Positions 19,456 through 28,647 of a stretch of DNA of 64,000 bases are shown here, piece by piece. Where the stretch lies: assembly GCA_017531985.1 (NCBI GenBank), contig JAFXJY010000022.1, positions 1-64,000 on the forward strand. The letters are read 5' to 3'. The notes under the pieces were generated by a model, which ran no database searches, was not told where the DNA came from, and saw nothing but the letters and a program-made list of their open reading frames with translations. Both the position numbers and the translations under genes were made by a program. Origin of the DNA: Bacteroidaceae bacterium. Lineage in GTDB: Bacteria > Bacteroidota > Bacteroidia > Bacteroidales > Barnesiellaceae_A. Position 1 is the first letter of the stretch. Every line of letters starts with the position of its first letter.

Positions 19456-19483
19456 CCTTTAATGATAAACAAATAACAAAACT

Positions 19484-20707
19484 ATGGATAACTCAAAGAT
19501 TGTACTCAACACCATCGAAGAAGCCCTTGAAGATTTCCGCCAAGGGAAGTTTGTAATTGTTGTTGATGACGAAGATCGTGAAAACGAAGGCGACTTTATT
19601 ATTGCCGCCGAGAAAATAACCCCCGAGAAAGTGAATTTTATGCTCACCGTTGGTCGTGGTGTGTTGTGTACCCCTATAACAGAAGAACGTTGTCGTGAAT
19701 TGCAACTGGATATGCAAGTAACCGACAATACATCATTATTGGGTACACCCTTTACAGTAACCATCGATCGTGTAGGAGCAGGATGTACCACAGGAGTATC
19801 TATGAGTGATCGAGCCATTACTATCCGCTCATTGGCCGATCCTACTATGAAACCCACTGATTTTGGTCGTCCCGGACACGTCAACCCATTGCGAGCCCGC
19901 TCCAAGGGTGTATTGGCTCGTGCCGGTCACACCGAAGCAGCAGTCGATTTGGCTCGTCTATCGGGATTGTATCCTGCCGCTGCTCTCATCGAGATTATCA
20001 ACGAGGATGGTACAATGGCTCGTCTGCCACAACTTTATGAAATAGCTAAGAAATACGATATGAAACTCATCGCCATAGCCGACCTGATCAAGTATCGCTT
20101 GCAACGTGAGGCGGTCGTAGAGCGAGGTGAAGAAGTAGCCATGCCTACCGAGCATGGTGAGTTTCGTCTTATTCCATTCCGTCAGATCAGTAACGGGGTG
20201 GAGCATGTTGCACTTGTCAAGGGCGAATGGACACCCGATGAGCCAGTTTTGGTGCGTATGCATTCATCTTGTATGACAGGCGATATATTCGGCTCAAAGC
20301 GATGCGACTGTGGTGAACAATTGCATGAAGCCTTGCGTCAGATTGAAGCCGAAGGTCAAGGTGTATTGGTGTATATGAGTCAAGAGGGACGTGGTATAGG
20401 CTTGATGAATAAGATAAAAGCCTATAAATTGCAAGAACAAGGACTTGATACTGTCGATGCCAATCTGCACCTTGGCTTTAAAGCCGACGAGCGAGATTAT
20501 GGTCCCGGTGCTTCTATCTTGCGTGAATTAGGTATTCGCAACATCCGACTCATGACCAATAACCCCACTAAACGCGTTGGCTTGGAAGGCTACGGACTAC
20601 ACATAGTGGAGAATGTTCCTATCGAAGTGAAACCCAATCCCTACAACGAACATTACCTGCACACCAAGAAGAGTCGTATGGGACACGACTTGCACGAAGT
20701 GGATTGA
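19484..20707 (+). CDS. ribBA: Bifunctional DHBP synthase / GTP cyclohydrolase II
   Basis: A 407-residue fusion that starts both arms of riboflavin synthesis. Residues 1-205 are 3,4-dihydroxy-2-butanone-4-phosphate synthase ([13 protein letters not shown], acidic metal site; [25 protein letters not shown]). Residues about 210-403 are GTP cyclohydrolase II, with the zinc cysteines in [19 protein letters not shown] and the SQEGRGIGL motif. Both active sites look intact. It follows the LptF/G-like gene by 28 bp. Confidence 0.95.
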   Translation: MDNSKIVLNTIEEALEDFRQGKFVIVVDDEDRENEGDFIIAAEKITPEKVNFMLTVGRGVLCTPITEERCRELQLDMQVTDNTSLLGTPFTVTIDRVGAGCTTGVSMSDRAITIRSLADPTMKPTDFGRPGHVNPLRARSKGVLARAGHTEAAVDLARLSGLYPAAALIEIINEDGTMARLPQLYEIAKKYDMKLIAIADLIKYRLQREAVVERGEEVAMPTEHGEFRLIPFRQISNGVEHVALVKGEWTPDEPVLVRMHSSCMTGDIFGSKRCDCGEQLHEALRQIEAEGQGVLVYMSQEGRGIGLMNKIKAYKLQEQGLDTVDANLHLGFKADERDYGPGASILRELGIRNIRLMTNNPTKRVGLEGYGLHIVENVPIEVKPNPYNEHYLHTKKSRMGHDLHEVD

Positions 20708-20761
20708 TAATGATTAAGCACTGCTTCTGATTAACAACCGACAATCGATATTTATCAACCC

Positions 20762-21412
20762 ATGCAAGATACCTATCTCACCATCGAGTCAGCTGGCGAA
20801 GGAGTTTTCAAAGAGAAAATGAGCCGTTTTCTCTCCTTTGCCATACCCGTATCATCGGTGAGTGAAGCACGTGACTACATAGAACTTTATCGAAAGGAGT
20901 ATTACGACGCACGTCATGTATGTTGGGCATATATGATAGGACACGAACGTACCTGCTTTCGTGCCAATGATAATGGCGAACCATCGGGTACTGCCGGAAA
21001 GCCTATATTGGGACAGATTAATTCCAACAACCTTACCGACATACTTGTTGTCGTAGTGCGATATTTCGGTGGTATCAAGTTGGGTACCGGTGGCCTGATA
21101 GTAGCCTATCGTCAGGCGGCAGCCGAAGCGATAGCAGCGTGTAATATAGTGGAACGACTGGTTGAAGATGTGATACACATACGTTTTGAGTACCCATTGA
21201 TGAATGATGTAATGCGTGTTGTGAAGGAAGAACAGCCTACGGTGCTATCGCAGTCATTCGAAATGGATTGTGAAATGTCGCTTCGCCTGCGTCGCTCTGC
21301 CATGCCTCGTTTGTGTGCAAGGCTCGAAAAAGTACAAGGCTTGACCTTTGTAGAGGCGGAAGAACCTCAATGGGATGAAGATGAGACAAGTGATATTGAT
21401 GTCGAAGAATAG
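20762..21412 (+). CDS. YigZ / IMPACT family protein (UPF0029)
   Basis: A 216-residue protein with the N-terminal UPF0029 domain (FRANDNGEPSGTAGKPILGQI and VVRYFGGIKLGTGGLIVAYRQAA are the family signatures) and a C-terminal DUF1949 ferredoxin-like domain. It may act in translation control by analogy with eukaryotic IMPACT; the bacterial role is unclear. It follows ribBA by 54 bp, and ends before the terminator at 21454-21496. Confidence 0.9.
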   Translation: MQDTYLTIESAGEGVFKEKMSRFLSFAIPVSSVSEARDYIELYRKEYYDARHVCWAYMIGHERTCFRANDNGEPSGTAGKPILGQINSNNLTDILVVVVRYFGGIKLGTGGLIVAYRQAAAEAIAACNIVERLVEDVIHIRFEYPLMNDVMRVVKEEQPTVLSQSFEMDCEMSLRLRRSAMPRLCARLEKVQGLTFVEAEEPQWDEDETSDIDVEE

Positions 21413-21453
21413 TATTGTAATCAATTGTAAAACAATATTTTAATAAAATGTAT

Positions 21454-21496
21454 AAAAAAATCTTACGTTCAATTCGGTAGCGTAAGATTTTTTTTT
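21454..21496 (+). terminator. Terminator after the YigZ-family gene
   Basis: AAAAAATCTTACG pairs with CGTAAGATTTTTT around a 13-nt loop and ends in a long T tract. It lies 42 bp after the stop. Its loop and 3' side overlap the promoter of the next transcript. Confidence 0.88.
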
Positions 21497-21505
21497 ATAC
21501 ATTTG
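21473..21505 (+). promoter_or_regulatory. Promoter of the cobalamin-riboswitch transcript
   Basis: TACATTTG at 21498-21505 is a good -7 box. TTCG at 21473-21476, 21 nt upstream, is a one-mismatch -33 box and lies in the loop of the preceding terminator. Transcription would start near 21512, just before the riboswitch. Confidence 0.65.
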
Positions 21506-21514
21506 CAGTCGCAT

Positions 21515-21690
21515 AGGAGCCTCCGACCGAGTTACTTCGTGTGAGGTTAAAAGGGAATCCGGTGCAAATCCGGAACAATACCTGTTGCTGTAAGTTCTAT
21601 TCCTTAGGGAATGTCAGTTTGTTGCACTCTTTGCCACTGGGTAATACCGGGAAGGCGTAACAAACGGAATAAGTCAGAAGACCTACCTAT
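21515..21690 (+). ncRNA. Cobalamin (AdoCbl) riboswitch
   Basis: Shows the conserved blocks of the class: AAAAGGGAATCCGGTGCAAATCCGG (from about 21549), a CTGTAA-like core (GTTGCTGTAAG near 21583), the B12-box GCCACTGGGTAATACCGGGAAGGC at 21633-21656 and AGTCAGAAGACC at 21672-21683. It senses adenosylcobalamin and should repress the downstream B12-uptake genes when the vitamin is present. The setting (promoter upstream, btu genes downstream) agrees. Confidence 0.95.
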
Positions 21691-21720
21691 GTGTGTTAAA
21701 GATTTTAGCCTGCAGGATAC

Positions 21721-21743
21721 GGGTCTGAGTCAGAACCTTTTTT
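21721..21743 (+). terminator. Weak hairpin plus T tract in the riboswitch leader
   Basis: GGGTCTG-AGT-CAGAACC (one G-A mismatch) at 21721-21737 is followed by six T residues. It sits 38 nt after the last conserved riboswitch block. It may be part of the expression platform, but the stem is short. Confidence 0.4.
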
Positions 21744-21845
21744 CAGTAATTATATCGAGGACGATAAGTTGTTGTACCGAGGTAAGTGTTACATTGCAAC
21801 AGTATACCCCCCCGATGTTAAAGAAAAAGTTTTGAGTGATGAATT

Positions 21846-21885
21846 ATTCGTAATCCGGCAGTCGATGGAGTACGAATTTTTTTTT
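21846..21885 (+). terminator. Riboswitch expression platform: intrinsic terminator
   Basis: ATTCGTA (21846-21852) pairs with TACGAAT (21871-21877), then an A/G mismatch and TCC/GGA, with a 10-nt loop, followed by nine T residues. It ends 24 nt before the ATG of the first B12 gene. Position and form suggest premature termination under riboswitch control. Confidence 0.65.
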
Positions 21886-21909
21886 ATTTATTACTTAAAA
21901 TTTATTTTT

Positions 21910-23622
21910 ATGAAAAAGATTTTGACTTGCTTATCGATTGCAATGATTGGAATTGCATTTACCGGTTGTATGTACGACGACGATGAGTTGTGGAATGCAG
22001 TAGATGATGTAACAAACAGAGTTGCAAAATTGGAGGCTGCTGTACAAAATGCCAACAACAACATTGATGCGTTGCAAACATTGATTACCGCATTGCAACA
22101 ACAAGTTACCATCACCTCGGTAACGTCGACCACTGATGGTTATACCATTCAATTTTCCGATGGAAAGACAGCAACTCTTACCAATGGAGTAAATGCCAAT
22201 GCTCCCATCGTGTCAGTAAAACAAGATGTTGATGGAGAGTACTATTGGACTGTCGATGGAGAGTGGCTATTGGTCGACGGTGTGAAAGTCAGAGCATCGG
22301 CTCATGATGGAAATGATGGAGAGAACGGACTGAATGGTAGTGATGGAAAAGACGGGCAAGATGCCGTTGCACCGCAAGTTCGCATCAATCCCGATAATAA
22401 AGAGTGGGAAATATCGGTTGATGGCGGTCAGACATGGCAATCGACAGGTGTTATAGCACAAGGTCGCGATGGTTATGATGGCAGTAATGGCGATTCTTAT
22501 TTCCGCAGTGTCGATACGTCACATTCCGAATATGTAATCTTCGTGCTTTACGATGGAACAGAGATATGTATTCCCCGTTACGATAATACCACCCCCTTAT
22601 TTATTATAGAAGGAGTGAACGAGGTTGAAGTATTGGAAGCGGGTGAAACACGAACCTACAAGGTCGAGGCTGCACATGTTGCCGATTATTCTATTTCCAA
22701 GCCCGATGGATGGCGTGTTTCATATAGTGAAAACCTTCTTTCAGTGACAGCTCCTATGTCCGACCACACTTGTGCCGAGACCGAAGGTGTGATAGCATTC
22801 AATCTCGTATCGCCCGCGGGTAAGAGCTGTATTGTTAAGATGCAGGTGAAAGTGTTAATGCAAGAGACTGCTATGAGGGTGTTGACCTTTGAAGATGGTG
22901 ATGCTCATTTCACACCCTATTCGCTCGACTATGCAGGCGTAACTATTAATGTGTGGAGCGACCTTATCGATAACGAACAATACTTTGGTACGCTTACTTA
23001 TTCCGAAGGTGGCATATACACATGGTACGATGAAAACAATACCGAGTTGACACATAGTTTCACAACACCTTATTGGGGAGGTGGACATGCGATTTCCAAT
23101 TATGTTATCGAAGATTATGAAACAATTCCCGATGGTTATAATGGATGGTATGAATTGCAAATGTCCGTACCCATTGGCGGACATGGTGGCTCATCGAACT
23201 TTGCTGTGCATAATGGTTATGCCGACTCTTTCAATTCGCAGATATATGATGCATCGTTGCACGGTTTTGAATTTGCCGATGGCGTTGAACGTGTTGTAGA
23301 TCATATGTATGTTACAAATACAAATTATTTCCTCAACTCACTAACGTATGGCGATGGCTTTAATGCCCCTGCTCATGAAGGTACTTATATAAAAATATTG
23401 GCCTACGGATATGATGCAGAGGGTAATGAGACCGGTGTTGCCGAGTTCTATTTGTGTCGTGATGGACAATGTATCTCGACATGGGAGAAATTTGATTTAT
23501 CTTCGTTGGGCAAAGTTGTGAAAATAAACTTTAACTTTGCAGCCAGTGAAGATCAGTCAGGACCATATGGACTGAACTGTCCTGCCTACTTCGCATACGA
23601 TGATGTAGCAGTACGATTTTGA
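21910..23622 (+). CDS. DUF4988/DUF4465 surface lipoprotein, BtuH-like
   Basis: A 570-residue lipoprotein (MKKILTCLSIAMIGIAFTGC, Cys at 20). The ATG at 21910 is chosen because it gives this signal and lies after the leader terminator. Residues about 25-65 form a coiled coil, followed by a DUF4988-like region with a short Gly-rich collagen-like stretch (DGNDGENGLNGSDGKDGQD), and from about 330 a DUF4465 domain (WSGF-like, GGHAISNYV, NFAVHNGY, GFEFADGVERVVDHMYVTNTNY). DUF4465 proteins in Bacteroides B12 loci (BtuH) bind cobalamin at the cell surface. The riboswitch upstream and BtuG/BtuB downstream support the same job here. Confidence 0.8.
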   Translation: MKKILTCLSIAMIGIAFTGCMYDDDELWNAVDDVTNRVAKLEAAVQNANNNIDALQTLITALQQQVTITSVTSTTDGYTIQFSDGKTATLTNGVNANAPIVSVKQDVDGEYYWTVDGEWLLVDGVKVRASAHDGNDGENGLNGSDGKDGQDAVAPQVRINPDNKEWEISVDGGQTWQSTGVIAQGRDGYDGSNGDSYFRSVDTSHSEYVIFVLYDGTEICIPRYDNTTPLFIIEGVNEVEVLEAGETRTYKVEAAHVADYSISKPDGWRVSYSENLLSVTAPMSDHTCAETEGVIAFNLVSPAGKSCIVKMQVKVLMQETAMRVLTFEDGDAHFTPYSLDYAGVTINVWSDLIDNEQYFGTLTYSEGGIYTWYDENNTELTHSFTTPYWGGGHAISNYVIEDYETIPDGYNGWYELQMSVPIGGHGGSSNFAVHNGYADSFNSQIYDASLHGFEFADGVERVVDHMYVTNTNYFLNSLTYGDGFNAPAHEGTYIKILAYGYDAEGNETGVAEFYLCRDGQCISTWEKFDLSSLGKVVKINFNFAASEDQSGPYGLNCPAYFAYDDVAVRF

Positions 23623-23675
23623 TAATGAAATAGTTGAAAAATAGTGTATATAGAGTGTTTTTTAGAAGGGTATAT

Positions 23676-23704
23676 GATTACGCTATCATATCGATAGCGT
23701 AATC
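23676..23704 (+). repeat. Intra-operon perfect hairpin
   Basis: GATTACGCTATC pairs with GATAGCGTAATC (12 bp, 5-nt loop) between the first and second B12 genes. No T tract follows, so it is more likely an mRNA processing or stability element than a terminator. Confidence 0.6.
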
Positions 23705-23745
23705 GTTACCATCTAAAATTTGATATTTTAAACAGATATAAAGCA

Positions 23746-25479
23746 ATGAAACGTATTTCTTTCTTCATTATGGTGGCAATGCTCATGATTTCTTGTAATA
23801 AGAATGAAGTGATTACTACCGAACTGCCTCCCGAGATTGTGCTTGAAAACACATCGGGTGTATTTACTACCAAGGTCAATCGACCCGTAACCATATCACC
23901 TTCATACAAGTATGTCGATGATGCATTGTATTTGTGGAGTGTCGAGAATTTCGATGGTTATATCCAGTCGGTTACCGATCCAACCTTTACGTTTACCTCG
24001 AACGAAGTAGGTAGTTATTATGTACACTTGGAGGTATCGACTGAGTATGGCTGCGACGAAGAAGAGATGCGTATAGATGTTGTCGAACGAGAAATTCCCA
24101 CTATTTCGATGCCGGCTTCACAACGCGACTATACCATATTGCAAGGCACAGAGTTGAGATTTGCTCCTCTTGTCAAAGAGACATCTATCCCTACAACATA
24201 TTGTTGGAAACTCAATGGCGAAATCGTAGGCGATGAAATAGAATATACTTTTGTGGAAAATGAACCGGGTAACTATATATTGACATTCACTACTGAGAAT
24301 GAAGATGGTAGCGATGAAATAGAGTTGCATGTAAATGTATGCACATCCGAGCAGATGCCTTTCTCTTGGGCATTTGAGCAAACGGTGTATAATTATGCCA
24401 AGGGGCGTTCAATACGCATCATGCCTACCGAAGTTGTCAATGGCAGCAATGCTACCTATACATGGAAGGTGGATGGCGAAATAGTACAAACGGGAGAGTC
24501 GCCTATGTGGATATGTAGTATCGAGCAAGAAGGTACTTATCAAGTGAATGTTGTTGCATCGGTTGTAAATAATGACTCGCAGATAACCCTTTCGCAAGAG
24601 CTTGTTGTGAATGTATGTCCTGCCGAAGGTACCTATCATCGCCCTGCAACAGCCGCATCATCACCGTTGTGGAATGAAGTCTATCAATATATTCCTGCAC
24701 CGGGTCAATTCATCAATGAAACAAAAACCGGAGGATTTGATGGCTCGCAAACAACTCATGCCGCAGCATGCTTATATGCCCAACAACGTATGAACGAAGG
24801 CTCATGGGTATCGCTTGGAGGTTTTGGTGGTTATATTGTTGTAGGATTTGACCATAGTGTTGAGAACATTGATGGTTATGATTTTGCCATTTTGGGCAAT
24901 ACATTTTCGGGTTCGAGCGAGCCGGGTGTCGTGTGGGTTATGCAAGACGAAAATGGCAACAGTCAACCCGATGACACATGGTATGAGTTGCGTGGTAGCG
25001 AAACCGGTTCAGCCGGAGTAGTGCAAGAATATGCTGTGACTTACTATCGTCCCTCGGCTGCCTCTATGCCAGTGCAATGGGTCGATAATCAGGGAAATAG
25101 TGGAGCAATCGATTATCTGGCTCAGTTTCACACACAAGATTACTATTATCCGTTGTGGGTCGAAAGCGAATCATATACCTTGCGAGGAACTCGACTCGAA
25201 TCAAAGGCATACGATACGACGGGCAGTGGCATGAACTGGGTATTGCCAGAGTATGACTGGGGATATGCCGATAATTATAGTCCCATCGATTGTAATCGTG
25301 AGGGCGATAAAGCCAATAACTTGGATATAGACAATGCTATCGACTATGCTGGTAACTCTGTGCATTTACAATATGTCGATTTTGTTAAAGTGCAGACTGC
25401 AACAAATGTGCAGTGTGGTTGGATAGGAGAGAACTCGACCGAGGTATGTGGCTTTTATGATTGTCAATTAAGCAAATAA
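23746..25479 (+). CDS. PKD/Ig-like surface lipoprotein of the B12 locus
   Basis: A 577-residue lipoprotein (MKRISFFIMVAMLMISC, Cys 17). Three immunoglobulin/PKD-like repeats cover about residues 25-295; each has a central 'YxWxVxG' strand (LYLWSVENFDGY, YCWKLNGEIVG, YTWKVDGEIVQ) and a C-terminal 'GxYxVxV' strand. Residues about 300-577 are a separate globular domain with GFDHSVENIDGYDFAILGN and DENGNSQPDDTWYELRGSE. Similar cell-surface proteins are commonly encoded beside btuG in Bacteroidales. A role in capture or presentation of cobalamin is inferred from context. It ends 5 bp before btuG. Confidence 0.75.
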   Translation: MKRISFFIMVAMLMISCNKNEVITTELPPEIVLENTSGVFTTKVNRPVTISPSYKYVDDALYLWSVENFDGYIQSVTDPTFTFTSNEVGSYYVHLEVSTEYGCDEEEMRIDVVEREIPTISMPASQRDYTILQGTELRFAPLVKETSIPTTYCWKLNGEIVGDEIEYTFVENEPGNYILTFTTENEDGSDEIELHVNVCTSEQMPFSWAFEQTVYNYAKGRSIRIMPTEVVNGSNATYTWKVDGEIVQTGESPMWICSIEQEGTYQVNVVASVVNNDSQITLSQELVVNVCPAEGTYHRPATAASSPLWNEVYQYIPAPGQFINETKTGGFDGSQTTHAAACLYAQQRMNEGSWVSLGGFGGYIVVGFDHSVENIDGYDFAILGNTFSGSSEPGVVWVMQDENGNSQPDDTWYELRGSETGSAGVVQEYAVTYYRPSAASMPVQWVDNQGNSGAIDYLAQFHTQDYYYPLWVESESYTLRGTRLESKAYDTTGSGMNWVLPEYDWGYADNYSPIDCNREGDKANNLDIDNAIDYAGNSVHLQYVDFVKVQTATNVQCGWIGENSTEVCGFYDCQLSK

Positions 25480-25484
25480 TAGTA

Positions 25485-26549
25485 ATGAAAAAATCATCTA
25501 TTGTAATATTATCGATTATCGCCCTATTCGTGTGTAGCTCTTGCATGAAGTGGGAATATGGATTGGAAGAAGATTTCAGTGCTGCCGGTGAAGGACTGTT
25601 TATAACCAATGAGGGAAATTTTCAGTATGGCAATGCTACATTATCATATTATGATCCTGAAAAGAAGACGGTAGAAAATGAGATTTTTTACAGAGCGAAT
25701 GCTATGAAACTGGGCGATGTGGCTCAATCGATGGTTATTCATGATAATGTGGGTTGGATTGTAGTTAACAACTCGCATGTGATTTTTGCAATAGATTTAG
25801 AAACATTCAAAGAGAAAGGTCGTATTACAAACCTTACATCGCCACGATATATGCACTTTCTATCCGACGAGAAGGCTTATGTTACGCAGATATGGGACAA
25901 CCGCATTTTTATTGTCAATCCGCAACGTTATGAAATAATCGGTCATATAGAATGTCCCGGCATGACAATGGAAAACGGGTCGACCGAACAGATGGTGCAG
26001 TGTGGTAAGTATGTATATGTCAATTGCTGGTCATATCAGAACCGAATATTGAAAATAGATACAGAAACAGATTGTGTGGTCGACGAGTTGACAGTGGGAG
26101 TCCAACCTACGTCACTTGTATTGGACAAAAATAATAAAATATGGACTATTACCGATGGCGGATATAAAAACTCGCCCTATGGATATGAAGCCCCGGCTCT
26201 GTATTGTATAGACACTGAGACTTTTACAGTTGAAAGGGAGTTCCTGTTTCAAAAGGGAAGTAAGGTGAGTGAACTGCAACTCAACAAGGAGAAAGATATG
26301 TTATATTGGCTCAATGACGATGTGTGGGCTATGTCGGTTGAAGATACACATTTGCCTATACGACCATTCTTAGATAGTAGAGGAACAATTTATTACGGGC
26401 TGACCGTAAACCCTCAAAATGGCGATGTCTATATAGCCGACGCTATTGATTATCAGCAACAAGGTAAAATATATCGTTATACCAAGGATGGTGTATTGAT
26501 AGATGAGTTTTATGTGGGTATTATACCCGGTGCATTTTGTTGGAAGTAA
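25485..26549 (+). CDS. btuG: BtuG-like surface cobalamin-binding beta-propeller lipoprotein
   Basis: A 354-residue lipoprotein (MKKSSIVILSIIALFVCSSC, Cys 20). The ATG at 25485 is preferred to 25461, which lies inside the upstream gene and would spoil the signal peptide. The body is a run of propeller blades with the YncE-like pattern (GLFITNEGNFQYGNATLSYYDP, DVAQSMVIHDNVGWIVVNNS, VYVNCWSYQNRILKIDTET, DVYIADAIDYQQQGKIYRY). BtuG in Bacteroides binds B12 with very high affinity and caps BtuB. It lies 3 bp before btuB, as in known loci. Confidence 0.87.
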   Translation: MKKSSIVILSIIALFVCSSCMKWEYGLEEDFSAAGEGLFITNEGNFQYGNATLSYYDPEKKTVENEIFYRANAMKLGDVAQSMVIHDNVGWIVVNNSHVIFAIDLETFKEKGRITNLTSPRYMHFLSDEKAYVTQIWDNRIFIVNPQRYEIIGHIECPGMTMENGSTEQMVQCGKYVYVNCWSYQNRILKIDTETDCVVDELTVGVQPTSLVLDKNNKIWTITDGGYKNSPYGYEAPALYCIDTETFTVEREFLFQKGSKVSELQLNKEKDMLYWLNDDVWAMSVEDTHLPIRPFLDSRGTIYYGLTVNPQNGDVYIADAIDYQQQGKIYRYTKDGVLIDEFYVGIIPGAFCWK

Positions 26550-26552
26550 GAT

Positions 26553-28595
26553 ATGAAAAGAGTTTTAGTCATAATGTGTATATTACTTGTGGCAATGAAT
26601 GTACAGGCACAAGACAATGAGGCAATGGATAAGGAGATGACCATATCGGAAGTTACGGTGTATGGTCGACGACCGATGAAAGAGATTGGCACACAGTTGA
26701 CCAAGCTCGATTCTGTTGCTCTGAAAGAAAACATAGCCTTATCTATGGCTGACGTATTGGCATATAACTCTTCAATTTTTGTAAAAAATTACGGGCGAGC
26801 CACTCTATCGACGGTTGCATTCCGTGGAACATCTGCTTCGCATACGCAAGTAACTTGGAACGGAATGAAAATCAATAATCCCATGATGGGAATGACCGAT
26901 TTTTCGATGATACCATCTTATTTTATCGATGATGCTTCGTTATTGCATGGTACATCGTCGGTCAACGAAGTGGGGGGCGGACTGGGTGGTGCTGTAAAGT
27001 TATCTACCAAGCCTGCCAAGAATGAGGGTTTCGGATTGCAATATATACAGGGTATAGGTTCGTTCAGTACATTTGACGAATTTCTGCGACTGACATATGG
27101 CAATAAGCATTGGCAGGTATCTACAAGGGTCGTATTCTCTTCTTCGCCCAATGACTTTGAGTACCGCAATCGCGATAAGAAAATCAATGTGTATGATGAG
27201 GATATGAATATTATAGAGCAATATTACCCCATCGAACGCAATCAAAGTGGTGCTTTCAAGGATTTTCATTTCTTGCAAGAGGTATATTACAATACAGGTA
27301 AAGGCGATTGTATAGGACTCAATGCATGGTATATCAATTCCAATCGTGAGTTGCCCATGCTCACTGTTGACTATGGTGACGATACCGAATTTGACAATCG
27401 ACAGCAAGAGCAAACTTTCAGAGGGGTTGTTTCTTGGGAACATCTGCAAGAAAAATGGAAATTAAAAGCACAAGGTATCTATCTACACACCGGTATGGCA
27501 TATGATTATAATCGTGATGTGGGTAACGGAAATATGGCTTCGATGATAAGTTCTCGCAGCTATATCAATACTTTTTCGGGTCAAATGGAGAGCGAATATT
27601 TTCTCAACGATAAGTGGTTGTTTACCGCCACACTCTCAGCACATCAGCATTTCGTCCTGAGTAAGGATAAGTCCATAATTTCGCTGAATGGCGAAGATGC
27701 AATAGTGGGTTACGACATGGGGCGTTTTGAGATGTCGGGTTCTCTCTCGGCCAAGTGGCAACCCATCAAGCGATTGGGACTCTCGGTTGTGGTGCGTGAG
27801 GAGTTGATAGGCAATCGATGGAGTCCTGTTATTCCAGCTTTTTTTATTGATGGAGTCTTGCTTGAACAGGGAAATATTACAGCCAAAGCCTCTATATCGC
27901 GAAACTTTCGTGCACCTACACTCAATGATCTCTATGCCTTGCCGGGTGGAAATCCCGACTTGAAAGATGAGCGTGGATGGACTTATGATGCGGGACTTTC
28001 GTTTGCAGTAGGGCGTGAAGGTCGCTATTCGTTGCGTGGCTCGGTGAGCTGGTTTGAGTCTTTCATCAAAGATTGGATTCTGTGGTTGCCTACTACGCAA
28101 GGATTTTTCTCTCCACGCAATATGAAAGACGTGCATGCCTATGGAATAGAGTTGCAGGGGAACTTATTGCTCGATTTACCCAAGGATTGGAAAGTCGACC
28201 TGAATGGCTCATTCTCGTGGACACCCTCTATCAACGTGGGCGAACCTGTATCGGTGGCCGACCAATCGGTAGGTAAACAGTTACCCTATGTGCCGGAGTT
28301 TTCGTCATCGGTGATAGGACGACTATCGTGGCATGATTGGACTTTTATGTACAAGTGGTGCTATTACAGCGAGCGATATACCATGTCGAGCAATGATACT
28401 TCATTCTCGGGTCGATTGCCCCAATATTTCATGAGCAATATATCCCTCGAAAAGTTATTATCGTTCAAGTTTATGGATTTGTCGTTGAAGGGTGTAATTA
28501 ACAATCTCTTCGATGAAGAATATTTGTCGGTACTGTCACGTCCTATGCCGGGTATAAATTTCGAAATCTTTATAGGTATTACTCCCAAGTGGTAA
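26553..28595 (+). CDS. btuB: TonB-dependent cobalamin receptor
   Basis: A 680-residue outer-membrane receptor with signal peptide (MKRVLVIMCILLVAMNVQAQ), a TonB-box-like segment near residues 30-40 (MTISEVTVYGRR), a plug domain (about 45-150, with STVAFRGTSASHTQVTWNG) and a C-terminal barrel ending in ITPKW, a terminal aromatic typical of barrels. Its place after the riboswitch and btuG identifies cobalamin as the likely ligand. No BtuCDF inner-membrane transporter is in the window. Convergent with the HAD gene; no clear terminator in the 52-bp gap. Confidence 0.88.
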   Translation: MKRVLVIMCILLVAMNVQAQDNEAMDKEMTISEVTVYGRRPMKEIGTQLTKLDSVALKENIALSMADVLAYNSSIFVKNYGRATLSTVAFRGTSASHTQVTWNGMKINNPMMGMTDFSMIPSYFIDDASLLHGTSSVNEVGGGLGGAVKLSTKPAKNEGFGLQYIQGIGSFSTFDEFLRLTYGNKHWQVSTRVVFSSSPNDFEYRNRDKKINVYDEDMNIIEQYYPIERNQSGAFKDFHFLQEVYYNTGKGDCIGLNAWYINSNRELPMLTVDYGDDTEFDNRQQEQTFRGVVSWEHLQEKWKLKAQGIYLHTGMAYDYNRDVGNGNMASMISSRSYINTFSGQMESEYFLNDKWLFTATLSAHQHFVLSKDKSIISLNGEDAIVGYDMGRFEMSGSLSAKWQPIKRLGLSVVVREELIGNRWSPVIPAFFIDGVLLEQGNITAKASISRNFRAPTLNDLYALPGGNPDLKDERGWTYDAGLSFAVGREGRYSLRGSVSWFESFIKDWILWLPTTQGFFSPRNMKDVHAYGIELQGNLLLDLPKDWKVDLNGSFSWTPSINVGEPVSVADQSVGKQLPYVPEFSSSVIGRLSWHDWTFMYKWCYYSERYTMSSNDTSFSGRLPQYFMSNISLEKLLSFKFMDLSLKGVINNLFDEEYLSVLSRPMPGINFEIFIGITPKW

Positions 28596-28647
28596 TGCGT
28601 TATTGCTGAAATTATACCTCAACTATTTTTGTCCACATTACTCGGAT

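Larger units (their letters stand above)
21413..21909 (+). other. Regulatory intergenic region before the B12 operon
   Basis: These 497 bp have no protein gene. In order they hold a terminator (21454-21496), a promoter (21473-21505), a cobalamin riboswitch (about 21515-21690) and two terminator-like hairpins (21721-21743 and 21846-21885) before the ATG at 21910. A reading frame of 74 codons at 21611-21835 lies within the riboswitch and is not a gene. Confidence 0.85.

Noticed and set aside
21611-21835. 74-codon frame in the B12 leader
   Set aside because: Covers conserved riboswitch blocks and the weak hairpin; base conservation there is explained by RNA structure.
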